Origin: Myxococcales bacterium
GTDB taxonomy: Bacteria; Myxococcota; UBA796; SXON01
Length of the DNA: 64,000 nucleotides
Assembly (NCBI GenBank): GCA_009692585.1
Contig: SHYX01000001.1
Coordinates: 124,001 to 188,000, forward strand
Direction of reading: 5' to 3'
In this document: one piece after another, positions 8,931-17,213 of the stretch
Layout: each line of letters begins with the position of its first letter
Numbering within the stretch: position 1 is the first letter of the stretch
The notes under the pieces: generated by a model
The model's database searches: none
What the model was told of the DNA's origin: nothing
What the model saw: only the letters and a program-made list of their open reading frames with translations
Translations under genes and position numbers: made by a program

Positions 8931-9617
8931 CTATGCTATCGCATGGGGCCCCTGGTCGCCGCCGAGGACGTCGTCGAGGCCATAGCGGCCGGCGGGACGC
9001 CCGACCAGCCAGCGGGCGGCGTGCACCGCCCCCGCGGCGAAGACGGCGCGGTCCGTGGCGACGTGGGCAAGCTCCACGCGCTCGCCCGGGCCGCACAGGT
9101 ACACCCGATGCTCCCCCACGATGTCACCACCCCGGACGGCGTGGACGCCCACCGATCCCGGCACGCGGAGGGCGGTGTGGCCGAGGGTCAGCGGTCCCAG
9201 CCCCTCGACGAGCCGCAGCGCGGTTCCGCTTGGCGCATCGCGCTTCTGGTGGTGGTGGAGCTCGACCAGCTCCAGGTCCCACTCGGGAAGCGCCTGCCGC
9301 GCCGCGCGCACCAGCCTCGCGAGCAGGGCCACGCCGACACTGAAGTTGGCGGCATGCAAGAGCGCCACGGCGGGCGTCGCGGGGAGGTCGAATCCGGTCG
9401 TGCCCGAGACGATCGGCCATCTGGCCACGGCCAGAAGCCGGGCGAAGGCCTCAGGGGTCGAGAAGTCGATCACCACGTCCGCATCGAGTTCGCGGGGCAG
9501 ATCGCGCCCTGCCGTCCACGCCACGTCGAGGTCCGGGGTGGCGCGCAGCTCGGCCAGCACCAGGGACCCCATCCGCCCGGTGGCACCATGGACGCCAATC
9601 CGCAGCGGCGCGGCCAT
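8931..9617 (-). CDS. dapB: 4-hydroxy-tetrahydrodipicolinate reductase
   Basis: 228 residues, slightly short for DapB (about 240-270). It performs the NAD(P)H-dependent reduction after DapA in lysine/diaminopimelate synthesis. Visible motifs: the nucleotide-binding 'IGVHGATGRMG' at the N-terminus, 'VVIDFSTPEAF', 'IVSGTTGF' and the catalytic 'ELHHHQKRDAPSGTA'. The C-terminal domain contains 'VRGGDIVGEHRVYLCGPGE'. Its ATG overlaps the dapA stop codon (ATGA at 9616-9619 read on the minus strand), so both pathway steps are translated together. Confidence 0.95.
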   Translation of the reverse strand: MAAPLRIGVHGATGRMGSLVLAELRATPDLDVAWTAGRDLPRELDADVVIDFSTPEAFARLLAVARWPIVSGTTGFDLPATPAVALLHAANFSVGVALLARLVRAARQALPEWDLELVELHHHQKRDAPSGTALRLVEGLGPLTLGHTALRVPGSVGVHAVRGGDIVGEHRVYLCGPGERVELAHVATDRAVFAAGAVHAARWLVGRPAGRYGLDDVLGGDQGPHAIA

Positions 9618-10465
9618 CAGGCGAGGTCGACCAGGAGGCAGTCGTCAGGCCGGACGCCGGCCAGGAGGGGCAGCCGCAGTTCGGCGGTGCACAGGCCCAT
9701 CTCCGCCATGATCATCTTGGCCGGGATGGGGTTGGTCTCGGCGAACAGGTAGCGGACCAGGGGCTGGAGGGCCAGATGCTCGCGCCGCGCCGTCGTGGTG
9801 TCGCCGCGCTTCCAGGCCTCCCACACCGCGACCGTCCGGCGCGGGGCGACGTTGGACAGGACCGAGATCACCCCCGCGCCCCCCACCGACAAGAGCGGCA
9901 GCCACGTGGCATCGTCCCCGCTCAGGACGGGGCAGCGCGAGCGCCCAAGGAAGTCCACACCATATCCGACATCACCGGTGGCCTCCTTGACGGCCACGAC
10001 CCCATCGATCTCACAGAGGATGGCCAACTCGGTCGGGTTGAGACGCTGCGCGGTGCGGCCGGGCACGTGGTACACCACGATGGGGAGCCCGGGCGCGCAG
10101 GCCGCCCGCACGTGCTCGCGGAGGCCAGAGAGCGTGGGCTTGTTGTAATATGGGAGCACCAGTAGCCCGGCGTGGGCCCCCAACTCCTGGGCGCGGGCTG
10201 CGTTCCGGACCGTGCTGCGTGTGTTGTTGGTGCCGACGCCCATGGTGACGATGGCGCGGTCGGCGGCGAGGGCGAGGGCGTCGGTCAGCAGCGTGTCCCG
10301 CTCGTCCGCGTCGAGCGTCGGCGACTCGCCCGTGGTGCCGGCGACGACGAGCCCCTGGACGCCCGCGCGGAGTTGCCTCGCGAGGTTGCCTTCCCACGCG
10401 ACCAGATCCAGCCCCCCGTCCACGAAGGGGGTGACCAGCGCCGTGTGGACGCCTTCCCAGACCAT
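9617..10465 (-). CDS. dapA: 4-hydroxy-tetrahydrodipicolinate synthase
   Basis: 282 residues, a standard DapA TIM barrel. It condenses pyruvate with aspartate semialdehyde at the entry to the diaminopimelate/lysine pathway. Motifs: N-terminal 'GVHTALVTPFVDGGLD', 'GLVVAGTTGESPTL' (pyruvate-binding Thr pair), 'LPYYNKPT' (catalytic Tyr) and 'GVVAVKEATGD' with the Schiff-base lysine. The start at 10465 gives the natural N-terminus and overlaps the stop of the upstream barrel protein by ATGA; a longer open frame extends into that gene but is not plausible. Confidence 0.95.
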   Translation of the reverse strand: MVWEGVHTALVTPFVDGGLDLVAWEGNLARQLRAGVQGLVVAGTTGESPTLDADERDTLLTDALALAADRAIVTMGVGTNNTRSTVRNAARAQELGAHAGLLVLPYYNKPTLSGLREHVRAACAPGLPIVVYHVPGRTAQRLNPTELAILCEIDGVVAVKEATGDVGYGVDFLGRSRCPVLSGDDATWLPLLSVGGAGVISVLSNVAPRRTVAVWEAWKRGDTTTARREHLALQPLVRYLFAETNPIPAKMIMAEMGLCTAELRLPLLAGVRPDDCLLVDLA

Positions 10466-11841
10466 CAGAACTCCACGGCTCCGACGATGCGGCCACCGAA
10501 GGCGGTGGTGTCGAAGCCGCCGCCGAGATCGGGGTCGGTGTACTGCGTGTAGAGCGGGCCGGGCAGAAACACGGCGAGCGTGAGTTGGAACCACACGTGC
10601 GGGTGCGGATCCCACTTCGCGGCGACGTCGAACTCGTTGCCGTAGCCCTGGTCGGGCTCGGTCTCCCCGGTGCTGTCGGCGCGCGCCGCGATCACCCACG
10701 CCCCCTCTACTTCCACGGTGGGGAGCAGCTTGTAGCGAACCGCCGGGCGGAAGTAGATGGCGTTGGCGACGGCGTCGCCTGAGCGGGCGGCGTCGGTGGT
10801 GCGACCGCCGGTTTCCTCGCTGACGCTGGCGGATTCCAGCGTCGGCATCGCCTCTTCGAAGAGCAGCAGTCCGACGTTGTGGTCGCGATCGAAGGAGAAG
10901 GTGGTGATCGCCTTGTCCGAGGGGTCGTCGTCGCCGGACGCCACGCCGAACTCAGCGCCGAAGCTGAGCTTGTCGGCCTGGTAGTCGCCCTTGACCATGA
11001 CCCCCACCGCGCTGACCGTCACGTCGTCCTGGCCCCCGTCGAGGTTGCCGCCACCGAAGACGCCCACCGCCTCAAGCTCGGCGCGCACCTGCCCCAGCTC
11101 GGCAAAGCCCCAGAGCGAACCGGTATAGGCCTGATAGGGGTCCGGCTTCTCGGGCCGGTACCGGTAGTTGCTCAACAGGCCCACACCCAGCGTTTCTGAG
11201 CGGTACCCGGCCGCAAACGAGATCGCCTGCATGTCGTCAGCGGCGCCGACCAGCCCCTCGGACTGCACATCGAACGCGGCCATCACGAACACCGGACCAA
11301 TGCGCCCGCTGGCCTGCACCCGATCTGCGGTGTCGCCGTACTCGGCGTCGATGCCGTTGCCGCTGTTCCACAGGATGCCCGAGCCCCACTGCATCGGCAT
11401 CCGCCCGATCGCGATGCGCCCCCAGTCGGTATACGCCTCGCCCCAGCCGCGAATGCCGGTTCCCGCGGCAACGTTGCTGACACCGTCGGCCTGCGCCACC
11501 GACAGCGTTTCGCCGGTGACCGGATCGATGTACTGGTCGGGTGTGTCTCCCCACAGCGTCAGCTTCATCACGTCGACCTCGGCGTGGATCGCCGCGTGGT
11601 CGCTGATCATCCACGAGGGACGAAGCAGAAGCCGGTGGTCGATGCTGTTGGCGGTCCCCTCCTCGTTGGCGTTGGAGTCGCTGAGCGACAACGAGTCGTA
11701 GAGCAGCGCGCGGCCACGGTAATAGCCCTGCCAGACCAGTTCGGTGGAGAAGGCGGGGGAGGCGATCAAGAGCAGGGCGAACAAAGCGGCTCCGTGCCGA
11801 AGCGCGCCTCGGTAGCATCCCCGGACCTTCCGGGCAATCAT
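10465..11841 (-). CDS. Outer-membrane beta-barrel (porin-like) protein
   Basis: 458 residues. A classical signal peptide at the N-terminus (charged 'ARKVRGCYRGALR', hydrophobic 'FALLLIASPAFS', cleavage before 'TELVWQG') precedes a sequence of alternating polar and aromatic strands ('YYRGRALLYDSLSLSD', 'HRLLLRPSWMISDHAAIHAE', 'WFQLTLAVFLPGPLYTQYT'). It ends in a terminal Phe ('GRIVGAVEF'), the usual signal for outer-membrane barrel assembly. The substrate is unknown. It overlaps dapA by ATGA and heads the operon porin-dapA-dapB; the biological reason for that pairing is not evident. Confidence 0.75.
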   Translation of the reverse strand: MIARKVRGCYRGALRHGAALFALLLIASPAFSTELVWQGYYRGRALLYDSLSLSDSNANEEGTANSIDHRLLLRPSWMISDHAAIHAEVDVMKLTLWGDTPDQYIDPVTGETLSVAQADGVSNVAAGTGIRGWGEAYTDWGRIAIGRMPMQWGSGILWNSGNGIDAEYGDTADRVQASGRIGPVFVMAAFDVQSEGLVGAADDMQAISFAAGYRSETLGVGLLSNYRYRPEKPDPYQAYTGSLWGFAELGQVRAELEAVGVFGGGNLDGGQDDVTVSAVGVMVKGDYQADKLSFGAEFGVASGDDDPSDKAITTFSFDRDHNVGLLLFEEAMPTLESASVSEETGGRTTDAARSGDAVANAIYFRPAVRYKLLPTVEVEGAWVIAARADSTGETEPDQGYGNEFDVAAKWDPHPHVWFQLTLAVFLPGPLYTQYTDPDLGGGFDTTAFGGRIVGAVEF

Positions 11842-11874
11842 CCCTTCCGGCCGGCCGGTGCGATACTCCCCCGC

Positions 11875-12120
11875 GTGCTCGAACGCTTCAAGCGGATGTG
11901 GTTGGGGTGGCAGGGGGTGGCCGCGGGCATCCTCTGGCTCCAGAACGCGTTGGTGATGACCGTCGCCTACGTGGTTGGCGTCGGCCCGGTCGCGCTTGGC
12001 GTCAAGCTCCTGCGTCGTTCGCTCTTGGATCGTGCGCCCCCAGTGCCCGGCGCCGCGTCCTATTGGGTGGCCCGGTCGGGGAAGCCGATGACCATGGACG
12101 AGGCGGCGCGACAATTCTGA
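11875..12120 (+). CDS. Small conserved inner-membrane protein
   Basis: 81 residues from GTG 11875. A basic amphipathic N-terminus ('LERFKRMWLGWQG') leads to one long hydrophobic segment ('ALVMTVAYVVGVGPVALGV'), then a soluble tail ending 'TMDEAARQF'. Small proteins of this shape with an '(E/D)AxRQF' ending occur, to my recollection, beside SxtJ/DUF5989 membrane peptides, carbamoyltransferases and SGNH hydrolases; an SGNH fragment lies 1.6 kb downstream here. Function unknown. It is divergent from the porin, sharing a 33-base intergenic space. Confidence 0.6.
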   Translation: MLERFKRMWLGWQGVAAGILWLQNALVMTVAYVVGVGPVALGVKLLRRSLLDRAPPVPGAASYWVARSGKPMTMDEAARQF

Positions 12121-12161
12121 CGGCGGCCGCCGCTCCGCGGCGCCTCACGCTCTGGATCGCG

Positions 12162-12220
12162 ACCAGAAATGATGGATATATATTCGTGTCGCGACCTGAC
12201 ACGAGCGGAGAACTTCTGGT
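12162..12220. repeat. Nested inverted repeat in intergenic DNA
   Basis: An outer pair ACCAGAA (12162-12168) and TTCTGGT (12214-12220) encloses a perfect seven-base inner stem TCGTGTC (12184-12190) and GACACGA (12198-12204) around a seven-base loop. The 5' flank between the outer and inner arms is unusually AT-rich for this genome (TGGATATATATTCG). It sits between the small membrane protein and the decayed gene that follows. It could be a promoter/operator or a relic of a mobile element; neither is shown. Confidence 0.35.
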
Positions 12221-12250
12221 ACGCTGGCGCCACCCTCGGAGTATCCGAGG

Positions 12251-13690
12251 CGCCCCTCCCCTGTTCTCCAGTTTCTCGTTGTCGTAGCGGCACTTCTGGC
12301 CACTTCCCGACCTGCACTCGCGGCGTGCCTGCCCATATACGACCTCGACGGTGACGGCTACGGCCCGGCCTCCCCGCCGCCCTTCATCACCGGCTGTGCT
12401 CGACACCGTGTACGACGACAACTGCAACGCCCACAACGCGATGCTCACGGTGTTCAGCTCCACCAATTTCGGCACGTTCAGCGGCTGGTCCGCCTCCGGA
12501 TGGACGCTCATCAACGGGGATAGCGTCAAGATCGGGAATCTGCCTGCCTCGACGGGTACAGTGGCACGAACGCTGTCCATCGCCGTCAACCACAGCTACG
12601 TCGCCGCCCTCGACGTAGCGGCGCTCAGCGGCAGCGGCTGCGAGTTCCGGGTCACGACGGGCACCACCGATCCGGCGGCCCCTTGGGTGACCGTGACGGA
12701 GCCGGTCACGGCGACCGGCGTTCAGTTCTACGACTATTCCGGGGTGATCCGCCCCCGGTCGTGTCCTGAAGAAGTTGTGGTTGTCCTGCGCCGCCGGCAG
12801 CACCATGACCGTGGACGGGCTGCAACTCCAGGACGCCGAGCTGGAGTTCGGCCCCCCCAACGAGCTCGCCATCGACTGGCAGGACACCCGTCTTCCGGGC
12901 GGCGGCCACACCGTCGGCATGGTGCGGGAAGACACCACCGGCTACCTCTACATGGGGAGCGACGTGGGCGGCCTCGCAGGCAACGACGGCAGCGGCTGGC
13001 AGGTCGCCAACGGGGAAGGCGCCACCAGCATCCTGATGGGAGGCTCCTCCGGGGTCACCGAGATCCTGCCGATGACGGACGGGAGTGGAGAGGTCTACGT
13101 GCTCATGGGCGACAGCAACGGCACCGACAACGTCGGCGGGCTGTGGCGCACCTCCGATTCCGGAGACACCTGGGAGCAGCTCGCCTCGGCCAGCGGCGAA
13201 TTTCCACTCGGCAGCACCAGCGACAACAGCGACGATGTCTGCGGCAACCCTCGGGAGAGCAACTGCGACGCGTGGGTGCAGGCCGGCGGGTGGCTGATGC
13301 AGGCCGACTCGCTCCCGGGCGTCTCGGGCGACGTGATCTACTTGGCCAACGCCGACAACGAAGCGCGGGGTGTCAGCATCTACGACGGGGCCGACGCCTG
13401 CGCCCTGCCCAACTCCGGCGACGCCTTGCCTGCCGATTGGGTCGGTGCGCTGTTGCGGGTGGACGTTTTGCCCAACGAGACGCCCGTGCTGGTCGTCGGC
13501 TACAAAGCCCGCCTCGACCTCGGCGCGAGCGTGTTCGTGTGCACGCTGCCCGCCGGCGGGCTCACCTGCGGCGGTGCGACCTCGAAAAGAACACCTGGCT
13601 CAGCGACGTGGCCGAGGTGACCGACGAGACTGGGGTACTCATCGCCGTGGCCACGGTCGAGTCGGTCAACCCTGAGGCGGCAGGGCGTCG
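12251..13690 (+). pseudogene. Frameshifted exported sialidase/BNR-like gene
   Basis: A once single secreted protein is spread over frames. Segment 1 (12251 to about 12400) encodes a signal peptide ('VLQFLVVVAALLATSRPALA') and a Ca-binding-like 'YDLDGDGYG'. Segment 2 (about 12400-12755) is in another frame ('DTVYDDNCNAHN' onward, a lectin-like domain). Segment 3 (about 12755-13580) shifts again at a run of five C ('KKLWLSCAAGSTMTVDG' onward) and carries the BNR/Asp-box 'SDSGDTW'. Segment 4 (about 13590-13690) returns to the earlier frame ('DLEKNTWLSDVAEVTDE'). No start codon matches the signal-peptide frame. Several single-base shifts point to decay; assembly error is possible but neighbours are intact. 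Confidence 0.65.
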
Positions 13691-13890
13691 TGCGGTGCGT
13701 CCCGCCCCTGACAGTCGATCCCGGCGAAGTCAGGCTCAAACGAGGCGAGTTGGCCCTGCATCAGCCGGAGCGCCTGGATGGACCGGTAGCCCGACAGGCC
13801 GGCGTTGATCACCTCCACCTCCAGACCTTCGTCGCGGAGCAGGCGCTCGGTGACCGAGGCGTAGGCATCGTCCGCGTCGAGGCCCGCGGA
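13666..13890 (-). pseudogene. SGNH/GDSL hydrolase fragment
   Basis: Read on the minus strand, 13890 down to 13666 encodes a start-less segment containing 'DADDAYASVTERLL', 'EGLEVEVINAGLSGYRSIQA', 'LRLMQGQLASFEPDF' and a degraded 'GIDCQGRDA'. The 'VINAGLSGY' block followed by 'FEPDFVV.D...NDA' is the conserved second block of SGNH-hydrolase/acyltransferase proteins. The N-terminal GDS block and the C-terminal catalytic Asp-His block are absent, and the fragment overlaps the tail of the frameshifted gene on the other strand. It is therefore a truncated relic. Confidence 0.6.
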
Positions 13891-14057
13891 GCATCACCCG
13901 AGCGCCGCTCCGGCGCGAAAGCACAGGCGGGGTATCCGTCCGCGGGGATGCCGCGGGACGGCCCGGGGGTTCCCCGCTTCGTTCTCACGCTCCTTTGGCA
14001 GCGCCGCTTTGGCGGCCGGGGTCGCGCGGGCTAACCGACGCACTCGGAGTCTTCTGC

Positions 14058-15920
14058 ATGACCCTGCCCCGCACCACTTTTCTCGCGCTCACCGCGGCGT
14101 CCGGCCTGCTCCTGGTCAGCACCCCGGCGCGGGGGGCAGGCGGGGTCACCGCCTCGTCGACCCTGCAGGACGCCGATGGCAAACACCCGGCGGACCTCGC
14201 GTTCGACGGACTGCTCGGCACCGGTTGGGCCGAAGCGGAGATGGGTGTGGGCGGCGGAGCGTGGGTGGAACTGGACCTCGGCACCTCCACCAGGATCGAC
14301 ACCGTCTCGTTGTGGGGCGGCAATCTCGCCAAGGGCGAACGGACCTTCAAGGAGTACGGTCGCCCGAAGCTGGTTCAGGTGCTCGTCGACGGCCAGAAGG
14401 TGGGTGAGGCGGCACGCCTGCAGAGCGAGATGACCCGCGTCGATCTTCCTGTCGACGCCACCGGCCGCAAGCTCCGGCTCGAGTTCGTCGAGGCCTTCGA
14501 GGGTGGGGTGTACACCGACATGTTCGTGGCCGAGGTGGCGGTGAACTTCACCGAAGGCGAGCGCGCCCGGGCCGTAGAAAAGGTCGACGCCTGGCGCGCC
14601 TCCAAGGACGGCCAGGCCCAGCAGAAGAAGTACGAAGAGCAGGCGCTGGCCGCCTACGACAAACACAAGGCCGACCCCTACGACAAGGAGAGCCTCGAGT
14701 TCCTGATGGAAGCCGCCGGGGAAGGTCCGGAGTACCTTCGCAAGCGCGTCACGTCCCTGGTCCCGTTGGGCTACCGCGCCGCGGCGCTGGTTCCCGACGA
14801 GATGGCGATGGCCGCGATCCGGAAGCTGAAGGACCCGACCGGAATTCCCGGGCTGGAGTACGCCGCGATGCGCGCTCTGGGCAAGCAACGCCGCGACATC
14901 ATCGACACCATCGAGTACTTCCGCGCGTGGCGTGACCTGCAGGGCGGCGGTCGGCGCAACATCCGTGCCTTCGGCGAGACCGGGTGGGAGGTCGGCGCGT
15001 TCCAGAGCTTCGGGGAGCCCATGCCGATCGAGGTGGACGGCTACGGCAACGGGCTGGTCGTCGACACCGGCAACAACCGCGTCCAGCGCTTCACGCCGCA
15101 GGGGATCACCGACAAACAGTGGGGGGCGCCGAAGGACGTCAGTGAGTACTGGTACGGCAGCCGGCGGCCCTGGTACGCGGCCGGCGCGATGGCCTCGGAG
15201 GATAGCGGGGCGTTCAAGAACCCCATCGACATCGAGACCATCCCCGGCAAGGACGCCGAAGGGTTCGTCGTCTTCGACGCGGCGGGTCGGCTCCAGATCT
15301 TCGACGAAGAGGGGAACGGCCAGCTGGGGTGGACGGTGGCGGTCGACGATCAGGTCCAGGCCAAGGTCGGGGGCGAGGGCTATCTGGCCTACCTTCCCAA
15401 GAAGGAGTTGATCATCGCCATCATCGGCAATGACGCGGTCGTCCACGACATGAAGTCCGAGAAGGTCGGCGCCTTCGTGATCAAGGACGGTACGCCCAAC
15501 GCCGTCGAGGTCGGAGCGGACGAACGGTTGTACATGGCCTTCGGCGACCAGATCATCAGCTACAACTCGGATGGCTTTCGCTACGGGACGGTCATCGACT
15601 CCACGATCCTGGGCGCCGGCTTCGAGGACATGGACATCACGCTCGACGAACGGGACGAGATGTGGGTCGTGATCGACACCGGTTGGGTCTTCAAGTTCAA
15701 AAAGCCGGGGAAGTTGGAGTGGAAGCTCAAGATCGTCGACCACGAGCTCATCCACCCGAGGCTCGCCGTCTTCCAGGGTAACGTGCTCATCACCGATCGC
15801 GACACGATCGTCGCGGTGGACGCGATGCAGATGCACCTGGACGAGCTACAGGCCGCCGAGGATGCCGCCGCGGAGAAGAAGGCGCTTGCCGCCGAGCAGA
15901 AGGCGAAAGGGAAGAAGTGA
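14058..15920 (+). CDS. Exported discoidin-like/NHL-type repeat protein
   Basis: 620 residues with a Sec signal peptide (cleavage near 'STPARGAGG', residue about 26). Residues about 30-160 resemble a galactose-binding/NADase-type glycan-binding (discoidin-like) domain: 'DGKHPADLAFDGLLGTGWAE' and 'WVELDLGTSTRIDTVSLWGG'. A helical middle (about 165-290) follows, then NHL-type propeller repeats ('VDGYGNGLVVDTGNNRVQRF', 'GRLQIFDEEGNGQL') and a Lys/Ala/Glu-rich tail. A surface or periplasmic ligand-binding role is inferred. GGAG lies nine bases before ATG 14058. The next gene overlaps its stop (GTGA), indicating a functional partnership. Confidence 0.7.
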   Translation: MTLPRTTFLALTAASGLLLVSTPARGAGGVTASSTLQDADGKHPADLAFDGLLGTGWAEAEMGVGGGAWVELDLGTSTRIDTVSLWGGNLAKGERTFKEYGRPKLVQVLVDGQKVGEAARLQSEMTRVDLPVDATGRKLRLEFVEAFEGGVYTDMFVAEVAVNFTEGERARAVEKVDAWRASKDGQAQQKKYEEQALAAYDKHKADPYDKESLEFLMEAAGEGPEYLRKRVTSLVPLGYRAAALVPDEMAMAAIRKLKDPTGIPGLEYAAMRALGKQRRDIIDTIEYFRAWRDLQGGGRRNIRAFGETGWEVGAFQSFGEPMPIEVDGYGNGLVVDTGNNRVQRFTPQGITDKQWGAPKDVSEYWYGSRRPWYAAGAMASEDSGAFKNPIDIETIPGKDAEGFVVFDAAGRLQIFDEEGNGQLGWTVAVDDQVQAKVGGEGYLAYLPKKELIIAIIGNDAVVHDMKSEKVGAFVIKDGTPNAVEVGADERLYMAFGDQIISYNSDGFRYGTVIDSTILGAGFEDMDITLDERDEMWVVIDTGWVFKFKKPGKLEWKLKIVDHELIHPRLAVFQGNVLITDRDTIVAVDAMQMHLDELQAAEDAAAEKKALAAEQKAKGKK

Positions 15921-17209
15921 CGCGCGTTCAGGCGCTCTCGCTCGGGCTGCTGGTGGTGGCGGTCACCGTGCCGTTGGCGCACCTGCTCACCGAAGCTCCG
16001 GCCCCCGGGCCGGTCGTGGCGTCGTCGTCGCCGGCACCCGCGCCCGAAGAGTCGCCCCCCTGGACGATCGAGACCATCCGCGAGTTGCAGCCGGTCGCCC
16101 CCACCCGCAACGACGCCGTCAGTCGGCCGCTGCCGGCGATGAAGGAGTACGACGAGGCCCTCTTGACCCTGGGCCGGGTCGTGGAAGCCGGCGACGGCGA
16201 TCCGGACAACGCCTGGGCCATCGCGCACGGGCTGCTCGCGCGGGGGCCGGAGTTCCGCCTCACCACCGGGCTGGCCGCGCTCCCCCACCTGTTCGCGGTC
16301 TTTGCCGAACCCCGTCAGATAGGCGCCATCACGCTGGTCGGCTTCCCGAAGGAGCGGGCTGGGGTGCCCGCGGAGTCCCACACCGACCTCATCCTCAAGA
16401 ATCTCACCGAGATCGGCGTCCAGCCCGGCGCCGCCTTCCCGATGGGCGATGGCACCGTCACCGCCGCCGACCTCTACCGCTACACGGTACTCAAGACCTT
16501 TCTACACATGGCGGAGAACCGATCGAGCTTCAGAGACCCGAATGACATGCCGTGGGGCCTTCAGGCACTGGCGGCGTGGGCTCCCCAGGACGGATTGCGT
16601 TGGGTCGCGACGGACGGCACGCCGATGGACCTGGACGAGCTGACCCACTTCGTGGTGGCGGTCGTGGCCAAGGAGTCCAAGTTCATGTTCGATGCGGCGC
16701 GGGCGGGGCAGGGCTTCGAGCGCAAGGGGCAGCCGCTCTTTTCGTACACCTGCGGCGGGGCGCACCTCGTACAAGGCGCCGCCTACGCCGTCGCTCGCGG
16801 CTTCGGGGAGAAGGACGACCGAACCCACATCACCAAGCAGGGGCTGTTGTTGTTGTACCGGTTGCCGATCGAGCTTGCGATCTATGACGACGCGATGAAG
16901 ACGAGTCGCCACCATCGTGAGCGGCTGCTCGTGCAGCGGATGAAGTTCCTGGGCCACTGGCTGGAGACCATGTCCAAGCTCCAGATCCTGGGGCTCTTCA
17001 CGCCCGACGAGCAGCAGGCCCGCTCGGTGGAGGGGGCCGCGCAGAATCTGGTGCTCACGGTGAGCGCGCTGGCGGAGTACGGCACCTTCGATCGCCTCGC
17101 CGCCATCCGGGTCGACGCGCCCCAGCTCTACCTCGACGTGGTGGGCGACGCGGCGCACGCCATCCGCGGTCTGGAGTTGGCCCTGGGCCGCCAGACCCTG
17201 CCGTGGTGA
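15917..17209 (+). CDS. Membrane-anchored or exported protein of unknown function
   Basis: 430 residues from GTG 15917, overlapping the previous stop. One hydrophobic N-terminal segment ('ALSLGLLVVAVTVPLAHLLT') is followed by a Pro/Ala-rich stretch and a mostly helical soluble domain with 'WAIAHGLLARGPEFRLTTGL', 'HLVQGAAYAVARGFGEKDDR', 'HHRERLLVQRMKFLGHWLET'. Several conserved-looking His and Trp residues are present but no family was recognised. Strict coupling to the discoidin/NHL-like gene suggests the two act together at the envelope. The following asparaginase starts four bases after the stop. Confidence 0.6.
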   Translation: MTRVQALSLGLLVVAVTVPLAHLLTEAPAPGPVVASSSPAPAPEESPPWTIETIRELQPVAPTRNDAVSRPLPAMKEYDEALLTLGRVVEAGDGDPDNAWAIAHGLLARGPEFRLTTGLAALPHLFAVFAEPRQIGAITLVGFPKERAGVPAESHTDLILKNLTEIGVQPGAAFPMGDGTVTAADLYRYTVLKTFLHMAENRSSFRDPNDMPWGLQALAAWAPQDGLRWVATDGTPMDLDELTHFVVAVVAKESKFMFDAARAGQGFERKGQPLFSYTCGGAHLVQGAAYAVARGFGEKDDRTHITKQGLLLLYRLPIELAIYDDAMKTSRHHRERLLVQRMKFLGHWLETMSKLQILGLFTPDEQQARSVEGAAQNLVLTVSALAEYGTFDRLAAIRVDAPQLYLDVVGDAAHAIRGLELALGRQTLPW

Positions 17210-17213
17210 GGCG

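Noticed and set aside
13690..14034. Plus-strand frame of 114 codons between the decayed gene and the discoidin-like gene
   Set aside because: The opposite strand of the same stretch encodes a recognisable SGNH fragment, and this frame shows no family features.
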